The notes beneath the pieces are model-generated. The model worked only from the letters and a program-made list of their open reading frames with translations, ran no database searches and was not told the origin of the DNA. The position numbers and the translations under genes were made by a program. From Candidatus Bathyarchaeota archaeon (lineage in GTDB: Archaea > Thermoproteota > Bathyarchaeia > Bathyarchaeales > DTEX01): a stretch of 33,627 nt of DNA. How positions within the stretch are numbered: the stretch's first letter is position 1; the number at the start of each line of letters is the position of its first letter. Of the stretch, positions 23,869-31,841 are shown one piece after another. The stretch spans positions 1 to 33,627 of the forward strand of contig JAGTQS010000006.1 in assembly GCA_018397055.1 (NCBI GenBank). The letters run 5' to 3'.

Positions 23869-25182
23869 TTACTTGATTTTTATTTTTTTGAAGTCGCCAT
23901 CGTATGCGGCTTTGAGAATGCTTTTCATGTACTTGTCTATGTCTCCCCTGTCTACGTCTAAGGGCGTCGGCATGTTCTGCAACTTCATTTTAAGCTGAGG
24001 ATCTTTTGCTGCTTCCAGCATTCTCTTAATGTGCAATGTTGTCGCTCCTGCTTCTTTAAGGGTTGTCGGAAAGCCAAAAGACCTGTTAAAATCTATCATC
24101 GCCTTAGCTACGATTTCACCTAATTTTCTGTCTTCGAATCTTTCCAGATCAAGATTTTTCGCAATTATTCCAGCTTCTTGGAATATTGTGCCAAGGATCC
24201 TAAGTTGTTCCTGAATGTTTGATGTAAAGAACACCGTGTAATACGGATTAAGAACTGCGCACGCTCTGCCATGGGAAAGAACATCCACAAGCGAGAAACT
24301 TCCAAGATGAGGACCACTTGTGCCCCCTATCATTATTGAATAACCGCCTAGATCAGTCCCAAGCCCAAGTGCAACTCTCGCTTCAACATCGTCTTTAAGT
24401 GCAGCCCTAAGATTTTTTACAATCAAACTTATTCCAAGCGATGCCACAGCCTTTGATTTTTCGAAGTAATCTTTGCCACCAGCCCCCATAAAAACCTCCC
24501 AACAATGTGCGATTCCATCCATCGCGCCATCAAGGGTCAGGTTCTCCGGCGAACCAACTGTCACACCGTAATCAAACAATGCCTTCTTAGGCGTGATTGC
24601 GTCGTCCACAATCAGTTTCTTTTGGCCCAACACGGGATCCGTTATGTTAGAGTATTTTGTCAAATGCGCAGCAGAGCTTGAGGCAGCCTGGACCGCAATA
24701 ACGGGTATAATGTCTTTGTTTGTGGCAGTCTTCATTTTAGTAACATTTCCAGTCCCAAAAAAGGGATCAATCGAGCCTGCAATGCTCCAATCGACATTTA
24801 ATACCTTTGAAATCTCTGAAGGCTCAAAAACCGTCAAAAAGCTCGCAGCCTTAACAGCATCAATTGTGCTTCCTCCTCCAAAAGCTATAATGCTGTCTGG
24901 TTTAAATCTGACAACCTGAAATGTTATCCTATACAAGTCTTCACGCGGACAGTTTGGTCTTGCGCCCAAAACAGTGTTGAAAGAGATACCTGTCTTCCTT
25001 AGAGACTCTGAAATTTTCTGCATAAATTTCTGTGCCCATTTCGAACTGCTTCCCACCAGAAGCGCATTGTGGCCAAAGGTTTTCGCCATCTCTCCAACTT
25101 TGTCGAGGACTTCTAATCCAAAGACGTAAAACTCTTTTTTCCATTCTCTTAACAGTCTTTGAGCTTCATCCTTTTCGTCCAT
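23869..25182 (-). CDS. iron-containing alcohol dehydrogenase
   Basis: This 437-residue protein is of the Fe-ADH (group III) family. The NAD(P)-binding GGGS is at 102-105 (AFGGGSTIDAVKA). Metal ligands lie in DGAMDGIAHCWE and in GPHLGSFSLVDVLSHGRACAVLNP (the two His). It reduces an aldehyde or ketone to an alcohol, or the reverse, with NAD(P)H. Family members include lactaldehyde reductase and 1,3-propanediol dehydrogenase. Near a sugar isomerase/kinase operon, reduction of an aldol-cleavage product is possible, but not shown. The ATG at 25182 has GGAGTG about eleven bases upstream. The gene is divergent from the hydroxyacid dehydrogenase. Confidence 0.9.
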   Translation of the reverse strand: MDEKDEAQRLLREWKKEFYVFGLEVLDKVGEMAKTFGHNALLVGSSSKWAQKFMQKISESLRKTGISFNTVLGARPNCPREDLYRITFQVVRFKPDSIIAFGGGSTIDAVKAASFLTVFEPSEISKVLNVDWSIAGSIDPFFGTGNVTKMKTATNKDIIPVIAVQAASSSAAHLTKYSNITDPVLGQKKLIVDDAITPKKALFDYGVTVGSPENLTLDGAMDGIAHCWEVFMGAGGKDYFEKSKAVASLGISLIVKNLRAALKDDVEARVALGLGTDLGGYSIMIGGTSGPHLGSFSLVDVLSHGRACAVLNPYYTVFFTSNIQEQLRILGTIFQEAGIIAKNLDLERFEDRKLGEIVAKAMIDFNRSFGFPTTLKEAGATTLHIKRMLEAAKDPQLKMKLQNMPTPLDVDRGDIDKYMKSILKAAYDGDFKKIKIK

Positions 25183-25323
25183 TTTCTAACACACTCCATT
25201 GTCAGTGTAATAATAGTTACTAGGCCTTTCGCAACTGTGCAATTCCTTGTTGTTCAACACTTTTATTTTTCTAATCATTTATCTATTTCCTTTTGTTCTG
25301 AGCACGTAAGTTTCGCCGAAAAG

Positions 25324-25330
25324 TTATAAA
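25324..25330 (+). promoter_or_regulatory. TATA box of the 2-hydroxyacid dehydrogenase gene
   Basis: TTATAAA with an A-rich upstream flank predicts a transcript start near 25354, about 20-30 bases before the gene. Confidence 0.45.
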
Positions 25331-25373
25331 CCACCTTTCTACATCATAGGTGAGTCGAAATAGTAAATGACTG

Positions 25374-26393
25374 GTGAAAACTTTGAACTTAAAAACTCAT
25401 AAGAAAATTTACGTAACAAGAGAACTACTTCCAGAAGCGATGGAAATTCTTAAATCCAAATTCGAAGTTGAGGTTTGGCAGGAAGAAACGCCTCCCCCAA
25501 GAAGCCTTTTGTTCGAAAAGGTAAAAGAAGTCGACGGCGTTATATGTGTCTTGACAGAGAAGTTTGACAAAGAAGTAATTGAGGCAGCAGGTCCGAAGAT
25601 TCGCGGAATTTGTCAAGTCGCCGTGGGCTTTGACAACATCGATGTTGAAGCTGCAACAAAAAAGGGCATCTATGTTACAAATACACCAGGGGTTTTAACT
25701 GAAACAACAGCTGACTTTGCTTTTGCCTTGCTTATGGCGACAGCTCGAAGAGTAGCAGAAGCTGACAAGTATGTTAAGTCTGGGCAGTGGAATGTTCCGT
25801 GGGGGCTTACGATGCTTCTTGGACAGGACGTTTATGGCAAAACAATTGGCATAATAGGCATCGGCAGAATTGGGTCGGCGGTGGCGAGACGAGCTAAAGG
25901 CTTCAACATGAGAATTCTGTATTATGACATTTATCGGAATGAACAAATAGAGAAAGAATTAGGCGCCGAGTTTACGTCTTTAGAAAATCTTCTTAAAGAA
26001 TCTGATTTCGTGACGATTCATGTGCCATTAATGCCCGAAACCTATCACCTAATGAACGAAGGAAGACTGAGGTTGATGAAGAAAACAGCTTGCCTCATTA
26101 ACACGTCAAGAGGACCAGTTGTTGACGAAAAGGCCCTTTACAAAGCACTTAAAGAAAGATGGATCTGGGCCGCGGGGTTAGACGTGTGGGAAAAGGAGCC
26201 CGTTGACCTAAGCAATCCCTTGCTTAAACTGGATAATGTTACAGCAACACCTCACATTGCAAGTGGAAGTATCGCAACGAGAACAAAAATGTCAATAATG
26301 GCAGCAGAGAACATGATCGCCATACTGGAAGGACGCGTGCCGCCAAATCTTGTGAACAAGGAAGTTTTAAAGGTCAGGCCTCCGACGAAATAG
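25374..26393 (+). CDS. D-2-hydroxyacid dehydrogenase (glyoxylate/hydroxypyruvate reductase-like)
   Basis: This 339-residue protein has the D-isomer 2-hydroxyacid dehydrogenase fold. The Rossmann motif GIGRIG is at 162-167, and the catalytic residues are R246 (NTSRGPV), E275 (WEKEP) and H294 (TPHIAS). It interconverts 2-hydroxy and 2-keto acids with NAD(P)H; the GQDVYGKTIGIIG arrangement and length suit glyoxylate/hydroxypyruvate reductase or phosphoglycerate dehydrogenase without an ACT domain. The start is uncertain: GTG at 25374 or TTG at 25383, the latter preceded by GGTGA with close spacing. The stop is followed by a 68-base convergent gap to the AOR gene. Confidence 0.9.
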   Translation: MKTLNLKTHKKIYVTRELLPEAMEILKSKFEVEVWQEETPPPRSLLFEKVKEVDGVICVLTEKFDKEVIEAAGPKIRGICQVAVGFDNIDVEAATKKGIYVTNTPGVLTETTADFAFALLMATARRVAEADKYVKSGQWNVPWGLTMLLGQDVYGKTIGIIGIGRIGSAVARRAKGFNMRILYYDIYRNEQIEKELGAEFTSLENLLKESDFVTIHVPLMPETYHLMNEGRLRLMKKTACLINTSRGPVVDEKALYKALKERWIWAAGLDVWEKEPVDLSNPLLKLDNVTATPHIASGSIATRTKMSIMAAENMIAILEGRVPPNLVNKEVLKVRPPTK

Positions 26394-26461
26394 TAAATTT
26401 GCTTTCATCCTTTTTGGTTTTTTAATACTTCGCATTAAACTGAAGGTCTCTGAAGCTATTA

Positions 26462-28345
26462 TCAGTACTTAGGAAGGGGTTTCCTTATTTCATCAAGTTT
26501 CCTGTCAACGTCTTTTAGCCCAAGTCTTTTAAGCTCGGTTGGCAACGGAATCCCGTTTTCGTCCCAGCCAATAGCTTCGTAGTATTCCTTACGGTCCCTG
26601 TTAAGCCTCTCACGGTCAACTGCTTTACCCTTGTATGGACCAGCCCCCAAAGGTATATACCACCTTAATGGCACATCGTCGTCTTTCCGTGGAACCCATT
26701 GCATGTCAGGTCCTCCTAACAGGAGAAGAGCCCTTTGAATGTGCAGAATTTTTCGACCAACCGTTTCAATCCATTGTTTTTCCGTAATTTTCCAGCCAGT
26801 GACAGCTTCTATGAACGGCCAAAGCAAGTCTTGTGCTTCTTTTTCGAAGAAGTTAAACCAGCAGAATACTCCTGTATCGTAGAGTAAGGATCTGAGTTCG
26901 CTGTTTCCGTGATCTAAGGGAATTCTTGCTACTGACGTGTGGTCTCCAGCTTGCACTGAACAGGCGTACGATTCATATCCCGGATAGTCTTCTTCGCTTC
27001 GAATGCCATGCGCGCCGATTGCTATTCCTTTCTCGGTAACATCGTACAGTGAAACGTCGACGCCTTTTAGCTTACTTATCTTGAGAGCCGCTCTGTGGGT
27101 GCCTTCGGCTAATATGTCGCCTATTCCTTTTCGGTCAGCTATCATCTGAGCTAAGGTGGCAAAGGCTTTTGCGTCCCCCCATTTCAGTTCGACGCCTTCC
27201 AAATCCTGTTTAGTTAGGATGCCTTTTTCGTAAAGTTCACCTGCGAACCCGAGAACATTCCCGGTTTGTATGCCGCACAATCCCAGCTCGTCAATGAGCG
27301 CTGTCAGGTAAATGTTTTCCTCAGCATTAAAAATACCCAAGTTAGGCCCAAGATATGCTTGGTTTTCGTAGTCAGGGTTATCCGTAATAGCTCCTTCGAA
27401 AGGACCTGACCTAATCACGGCAAGCTTCAAGCAGGACGTGGGGCAACCGAAATCCGCCCAGTACCTTTTTACCCAGTATTTCTCGAATTCGTATGAGCCG
27501 TAACTTTCTTCGTTGTGCCATTCTTCCTGCCAGTTTCTTACTGGTTCCGAGCTTATGCGGGAGCCAACGTCGTGACCTAAGTTACCCGTGCCCCAACGCC
27601 TAAAAACTATATTTCTAAAGTTGATGTCTAGAATCTTGTTAATTAACGTAGAAACCTTTTTCATGTCCACAACGTCAGGCAAGGGTCCAGTGCCTTTTAC
27701 CACAACGGCTTTCAAGTTTTTTGACCCCATAACCCCTCCGTAGCCGCCATAGCCAGCTGCGTGAGCCCATTTCGCCGCGACAACCGCTATTCTGCTTCGT
27801 TTTTCGCCTGCTGGCCCAATATACACGATTTGAGGTTCCTTCCATAAGCCGCGTCTTGGAAAACGACTTGCAAGTTCCTCTCTGCATTCTTTCACAAGTA
27901 TTTTAAGCGTTTCTTGACTTCCTTTTCCCCAAATGTGGTTTGCGGGTTTCAGCTCCACTTCAGAGTCCTTAATGAAAAGGTAAACGGGCTTTTCCGCCTT
28001 TCCATAGAAGATGATTCCGTCGTAACCAGCGCACTTCAGCTCCACGGAGAATTCGCCTCCAACCGTTGAGCCTACAACGCCGTTAGATTGTGGAGACTTT
28101 CCTGAAACACAAAGCCTTGCACCTGGGACGTAACCAGTTAACGGCCCAGTTAGCATAAGAAGCAAGTTTTCTGAACCTAAAGGCTCAATTCTTTCCCAGT
28201 TTTTTCCAAGCTTATCCCAGAGAATTTTTGTAGCTAACCCTCTTCCGCCAATGTATTGGCTAAGAATTTCTTCGTCCAATATTGTTTCCTTGACATTTTC
28301 GCTTGAAAGATTGACCTCAAGAAACTTTCCAGCATATCCTTTCAT
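26462..28345 (-). CDS. tungsten-dependent aldehyde:ferredoxin oxidoreductase family protein
   Basis: This 627-residue protein is of normal AOR family length. The N-terminal pterin-binding domain reads GGRGLATKILWD and SGKSPQSNGVVGSTVGGEFSVELKCAGYDGI. Domains 2 and 3 contain DELGLC (352-357) and DTGVFC (490-495). The iron-sulphur cluster motif of AORs, Cys-x2-Cys-x3-Cys plus a distant Cys, appears as D298-x2-C301-x3-C305 and C495, so the first Cys is Asp. The enzyme would oxidise aldehydes to acids with ferredoxin as acceptor, or the reverse, in the cytosol. Its start directly abuts the stop of the four-cluster ferredoxin gene, its probable electron partner. The precise aldehyde is unknown. 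Confidence 0.92.
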   Translation of the reverse strand: MKGYAGKFLEVNLSSENVKETILDEEILSQYIGGRGLATKILWDKLGKNWERIEPLGSENLLLMLTGPLTGYVPGARLCVSGKSPQSNGVVGSTVGGEFSVELKCAGYDGIIFYGKAEKPVYLFIKDSEVELKPANHIWGKGSQETLKILVKECREELASRFPRRGLWKEPQIVYIGPAGEKRSRIAVVAAKWAHAAGYGGYGGVMGSKNLKAVVVKGTGPLPDVVDMKKVSTLINKILDINFRNIVFRRWGTGNLGHDVGSRISSEPVRNWQEEWHNEESYGSYEFEKYWVKRYWADFGCPTSCLKLAVIRSGPFEGAITDNPDYENQAYLGPNLGIFNAEENIYLTALIDELGLCGIQTGNVLGFAGELYEKGILTKQDLEGVELKWGDAKAFATLAQMIADRKGIGDILAEGTHRAALKISKLKGVDVSLYDVTEKGIAIGAHGIRSEEDYPGYESYACSVQAGDHTSVARIPLDHGNSELRSLLYDTGVFCWFNFFEKEAQDLLWPFIEAVTGWKITEKQWIETVGRKILHIQRALLLLGGPDMQWVPRKDDDVPLRWYIPLGAGPYKGKAVDRERLNRDRKEYYEAIGWDENGIPLPTELKRLGLKDVDRKLDEIRKPLPKY

Positions 28346-28882
28346 CTAAACTGTTTCCCTCCATTTTTTGCCATAAATCTGTGATGCGATGTCTCTGGTA
28401 ATGATTTCAGGCGTCTTAGCATACAGCTTAAAAGTATGCGTGTCAGATTTTTTAATTATCTCCAAAGCGTTCCACCTTCCGGCAGCACAGGCTTCGACGC
28501 ACTTTGGTCTCCCGCTGCACAAGTCACAAATCAAAGCATAATTTTCGGTTGGGTGAATGTACGGAATCTTGCCAGGGCATGCATCGATGCATTTTCCACA
28601 GGCCACGCATGCTTCTTTGTCAACGATAACGGCTTCGGTTTGTTTATTGATTGATAACGCTTTAGTTGGGCAGACCTTCAGGCAGGGATAATCATGACAC
28701 TGCACGCAAAGGTGTGGAACCTCTACGCCTGGAATAAGCATAAAAACCCTTATCCGTGAAGCTTCAGGCCATATTTTGCCTTCATGGCTGAGTGAACAGA
28801 CTATTTCGCATCTTCGGCAACCGCTACATTTCAGATAGTCTCTCGCTATCCAAACACGTTCATTTTCTGACAACCCTTTCAC
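28346..28882 (-). CDS. four-cluster 4Fe-4S ferredoxin subunit
   Basis: This 178-residue protein carries sixteen cysteines in four cluster motifs: CSGCRRCEIVC, CVQCHDYPCLKVCP, CVACGKCIDACPG and CDLCSGRPKCVEAC. This is the HycB/DmsB-like pattern of electron-transfer subunits paired with molybdenum or tungsten enzymes. It would pass electrons from the AOR subunit to ferredoxin or another acceptor. It has no signal peptide. The start is GTG at 28882, with TTG at 28873 (after GGTGAAAGGG) as an alternative. A TATA-like ATATAATTAAAA lies about 35-45 bases upstream. The AOR gene follows without a gap, so the two are translated from one message. Confidence 0.9.
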   Translation of the reverse strand: MKGLSENERVWIARDYLKCSGCRRCEIVCSLSHEGKIWPEASRIRVFMLIPGVEVPHLCVQCHDYPCLKVCPTKALSINKQTEAVIVDKEACVACGKCIDACPGKIPYIHPTENYALICDLCSGRPKCVEACAAGRWNALEIIKKSDTHTFKLYAKTPEIITRDIASQIYGKKWRETV

Positions 28883-28988
28883 CCGATATTTTCCTAGTTA
28901 ACAAAATGATTTTTAATTATATATTTAATTTAAATTATTTATATTTTCTACACGCTTTTTTTTGATTAGAAAAGATGCAATAAAAGTT

Positions 28989-29123
28989 CTAAACTTTGGC
29001 AAATTTTCGTTTCGAATGTACCCACAATGCAAAAAATGGAGTTCGCACCCATGAATATTAACATTATTTTAGCAAAAATCTTCCAAGAAATAGGCGAAAG
29101 CCCAAAAATTTGCCAAAGTTTAG
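28989..29123 (+). mobile_element. MITE-like element, copy C
   Basis: This 135-bp element has perfect 19-bp terminal inverted repeats (CTAAACTTTGGCAAATTTT and its complement) and a perfect 7-bp direct repeat AAAAGTT on both sides (28982-28988 and 29124-29130). It is the same sequence as copy A in opposite orientation, apart from one extra C and one base in the right repeat. The near identity means recent movement. It lies about 70 bp upstream of the ferredoxin/AOR promoter. Confidence 0.87.
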
Positions 29124-29130
29124 AAAAGTT

Positions 29131-29299
29131 CTTTCTAAACTATTTTATGTTTACAATAGAAAGGCATTTATCGATTATAAAACCGTGTTGAAAGGCAACA
29201 CAATGAGGATACATGGCTTAAGTCCGTAATCTCGTTCTCTACGAGTCAACGTTAAGGAAGACAAGAAAGACATCTATGCTTGTATGACATTTCAATCAT
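29131..29299 (+). other. intergenic segment with TATA-like box and two hairpins
   Basis: No gene is seen here. A TATA-like ATTATAAAA (29174-29182) is followed by a 6-bp hairpin GTGTTG-AAAGG-CAACAC (29185-29201) and a 5-bp hairpin CTCGT-TCTCT-ACGAG (29231-29245). A small structured RNA is possible, but there is no box motif or conserved fold that I can name. Confidence 0.25.
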
Positions 29300-29301
29300 T
29301 A

Positions 29302-29447
29302 GACCTTAGGCGTAATTAATACTTATGGAGATTCTTGCTATTTCTAAGTGCCTTCTATCACAATTCTTACATTTCTTTCGAAGTTTTCTGAACGATTTTT
29401 GAATTTTTCGCATCGTTTCTGAATGAGAAATAATTACGCCTAAGGTC
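29302..29447. mobile_element. second inverted-repeat element, possibly TA-flanked MITE
   Basis: TAGACCTTAGGCGTAATTA (29300-29318) is perfectly repeated in inverse at 29431-29449. If the outer TA pairs are target duplications, the element is 146 bp with 17-bp inverted ends beginning GACC. TA duplications are typical of IS630/Tc1-mariner relatives. It has no reading frame of note. It is unrelated in sequence to copies A-C. Only one copy was found in the window, so a fixed regulatory hairpin cannot be excluded. Confidence 0.5.
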
Positions 29448-29530
29448 TATTGTTTATTTGCATAATCCTTGTAGGTCTGTTTTTATCTTTCGAATACTAA
29501 TATATGCGAATTGTGGGTTGATGTTTAAGC

Positions 29531-31075
29531 ATGAAGCTGAAAACAAAGATCTTGGGTTTAGAAGCCGGTGGAAAATTTATTGTTGTCCTTAACCGTGAGG
29601 ATGCTGAAGACTTAAGTGTTTCCAGCCTAGAAAGAGTGAGGGTTCGAAGTCACGACAACGAAGTCATCGCAATTGTGAACATAGCATCTATGCTTATAGA
29701 GAAGGGAACAGTTGGAATCTACGAAGAAGTAAAAAACAGCTTAAGCCTTTACGAAGGCGACGAAGTTGACGTTGAGATTGCGCCTTTGCCTTCATCCGTC
29801 TATTTTATACGTAATAAGCTGAACCGAAGGAAACTTACCTATAACGAAATTAACGAAATAATACAAGACGTTGTTAAAGGAAAACTCAGCGAAATTGAAA
29901 TAGCGTCGTTTATCACTGCGCTTCATGTTTTTGGGCTGGATTTGGATGAAGCAACAAGTCTGTCAATGGCTATGGTTAAAACAGGCAACGTTTTAAAAAT
30001 TAATAAACCCGTCATTGTTGACAAACATTCGATTGGCGGAGTTCCAGGAGATAAAACGACATTACTCGTTGTCCCCATCGTCGCAGCTGCTGGCTTAACA
30101 ATACCCAAGTCCTCATCAAGAGCCATAACCTCAGCTGCTGGCACAGCGGATAGAGTTGAAGTTTTAATGCCTGTGAACCTTGAACTTGAGGAAATGCAGA
30201 AGGTTGTTGAAAAAACTAATGGTTGTATGGTTTGGGGAGGAACCTTGAATCTTGCGCCAGCAGATGACATATTCATAAGGGTTGAGAATCCGCTTTCGAT
30301 TGATCCACTTCTGTTGCCTTCAATAATGAGTAAGAAAAAGGCTGTGGGAGCTAATCTTATGGTTCTGGACATTCCTACGGGAAGAGGAACAAAAGTCAAA
30401 ACCATTGGTGAAGCTGATCTTTTGGCAAAGGATTTCATGGAGCTAGGTCGACGCTTAGACATCAAAGTGCAATGTGCAGTAACATACGGCGAACAGCCAG
30501 TTGGACATACCATTGGACCTGCATTGGAGGCCAGGGAAGCTTTGGCCGTTCTTACAGGCGAGGTTAGAGCTCCAGATTTATTTGACAAAGCAACTAACAT
30601 AGCTGGCATATTGCTGGAAATGAGTGGAAGGAAGAACGGAAAAGAGGTTGCCATGGAAATTCTGAGATCTGGCAAAGCAGAGAAAAAGATGCGAGAAATA
30701 ATAGAAGCCCAAGGTGGAAATCCAGATATCAGAACCAAGGATATACCTGTTGGAGACCAGACATATACGGTTCGTTCGGCGAAGGAAGGATACATACTCT
30801 GGATAAACAATGCGTCGCTTGCTGAGGCCGCGAGGCTTGCAGGTGCACCTAAAGACAAGGGAGCTGGCATATACCTTCATAAAAAAATCGGTGACAAAGT
30901 CAAAAAAGGCGACCCGCTTCTCACTATTCACGCGGAGAGAGACCTTAAGCTGCAAAGAGCCTTGGATGGGCTTAAGAAGGCTGACGTTCTTGGCATAGGT
31001 GAACGCATGGACATGCTCATACATGAGGTAAGGGAACTCCCGGTTTCAAAAACTGCATTCATGATTGAACGTTGA
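29531..31075 (+). CDS. deoA: AMP phosphorylase
   Basis: This 514-residue protein is an archaeal AMP phosphorylase of the thymidine phosphorylase superfamily. It has the archaeal N-terminal domain of about 90 residues, the phosphate-binding signature KHSIGGVPGDKTTLL, SSRAITSAAGTADRVE and a C-terminal barrel-sandwich region (GIYLHKKIGDKVKKGDPLLTIHAE). It converts AMP (also CMP and UMP) plus phosphate to the base and ribose-1,5-bisphosphate, the first step of the archaeal nucleotide salvage route through R15P isomerase and form III RuBisCO. Neither partner is in the window. The ATG at 29531 is preceded by a GGTTGATG ribosome site. The next gene overlaps its end by eleven bases. Confidence 0.95.
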   Translation: MKLKTKILGLEAGGKFIVVLNREDAEDLSVSSLERVRVRSHDNEVIAIVNIASMLIEKGTVGIYEEVKNSLSLYEGDEVDVEIAPLPSSVYFIRNKLNRRKLTYNEINEIIQDVVKGKLSEIEIASFITALHVFGLDLDEATSLSMAMVKTGNVLKINKPVIVDKHSIGGVPGDKTTLLVVPIVAAAGLTIPKSSSRAITSAAGTADRVEVLMPVNLELEEMQKVVEKTNGCMVWGGTLNLAPADDIFIRVENPLSIDPLLLPSIMSKKKAVGANLMVLDIPTGRGTKVKTIGEADLLAKDFMELGRRLDIKVQCAVTYGEQPVGHTIGPALEAREALAVLTGEVRAPDLFDKATNIAGILLEMSGRKNGKEVAMEILRSGKAEKKMREIIEAQGGNPDIRTKDIPVGDQTYTVRSAKEGYILWINNASLAEAARLAGAPKDKGAGIYLHKKIGDKVKKGDPLLTIHAERDLKLQRALDGLKKADVLGIGERMDMLIHEVRELPVSKTAFMIER

Positions 31076-31832
31076 CAGCGGACGAGTGCAAGATTTGATT
31101 CGAGCGGTAACCTTTGACCTTTGGAACACGTTAATCGAAAACCGCGATTATACAGCGCAGAGAATCAATTTTCTATCTGCAAAATTAGAGGAAATGGGTT
31201 ACTCATTTGCAAAGGATGACTTAACGGAAGCCTTTGTCTCGTCACTAGATTATGTTTATAGGGTTTGGGAAACCGAAAACCACCGGTTTGTGCCAAACAT
31301 GGAAAGACTAGAGTACATTCTTCAAAAGCTAAAAGCTCAGGTACCTGAAGACCAAAAAAAGGAGATAGTCACATTTTTTGAAGAAGTCGCCCTGAAAGAT
31401 CCTCCGCCTCTAATCAAAGAGGCAAAAGGAGTGCTTGAATATTTAAGGTCAAGGTACCAGATGGCAATCATCAGCGACAGCGGATTTACGCCGGCAAGAA
31501 TCTTAAGAAAAATATTGCAAAAAAACGGTGTTTTAGATTTTTTTGTTGTAACCGTTTTTTCCGACGAGGTTGGGTTTAACAAGCCTCATAGAATGATGTT
31601 TGAAAGAGTTTTTTCAAGGTTGTCTGTTAAGCCTTCGGAGGCTCTCCATGTTGGCGACTTACTGCATACAGATGTTGCAGGGGCAAAAGCGTTTGGAATG
31701 AAGTCCATTTGGCTGAATAAGGAAAAAGAAAGGAAAGCTGCAGAAGCCTTCAACCCAGATTTTACCGTTAATAAAGTGTGCGAAATCATTGAAATTCTAA
31801 ACAACATTGGGCAACAAGAAAAACCTGTCTAA
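31065..31832 (+). CDS. HAD-superfamily hydrolase
   Basis: This protein of up to 255 residues has the HAD motifs: nucleophile D18 in VTFDLWNTL (motif I), Ser in IISDSG (motif II), Lys in FNKPHRMMF (motif III) and HVGDLLHTDVAGAK (motif IV). A cap domain of about 70 residues lies between motifs I and II. Motif I has Trp where phosphatases of the DxDxT type have the second Asp, as in many DxWxT members, so it may be a phosphatase with a variant acid or a dehalogenase-like enzyme. It is coupled to AMP phosphorylase by overlap (TTG at 31065; GTG at 31086 is an alternative start), which points to a nucleotide or sugar phosphate substrate (inference). Confidence 0.85.
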   Translation: MNVDSGRVQDLIRAVTFDLWNTLIENRDYTAQRINFLSAKLEEMGYSFAKDDLTEAFVSSLDYVYRVWETENHRFVPNMERLEYILQKLKAQVPEDQKKEIVTFFEEVALKDPPPLIKEAKGVLEYLRSRYQMAIISDSGFTPARILRKILQKNGVLDFFVVTVFSDEVGFNKPHRMMFERVFSRLSVKPSEALHVGDLLHTDVAGAKAFGMKSIWLNKEKERKAAEAFNPDFTVNKVCEIIEILNNIGQQEKPV

Positions 31833-31841
31833 GCAACATGT

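Noticed and set aside
29923-30870. Minus-strand frame of 315 codons inside the AMP phosphorylase gene
   Set aside because: It is an antisense shadow of a clearly conserved gene and its translation resembles no protein.
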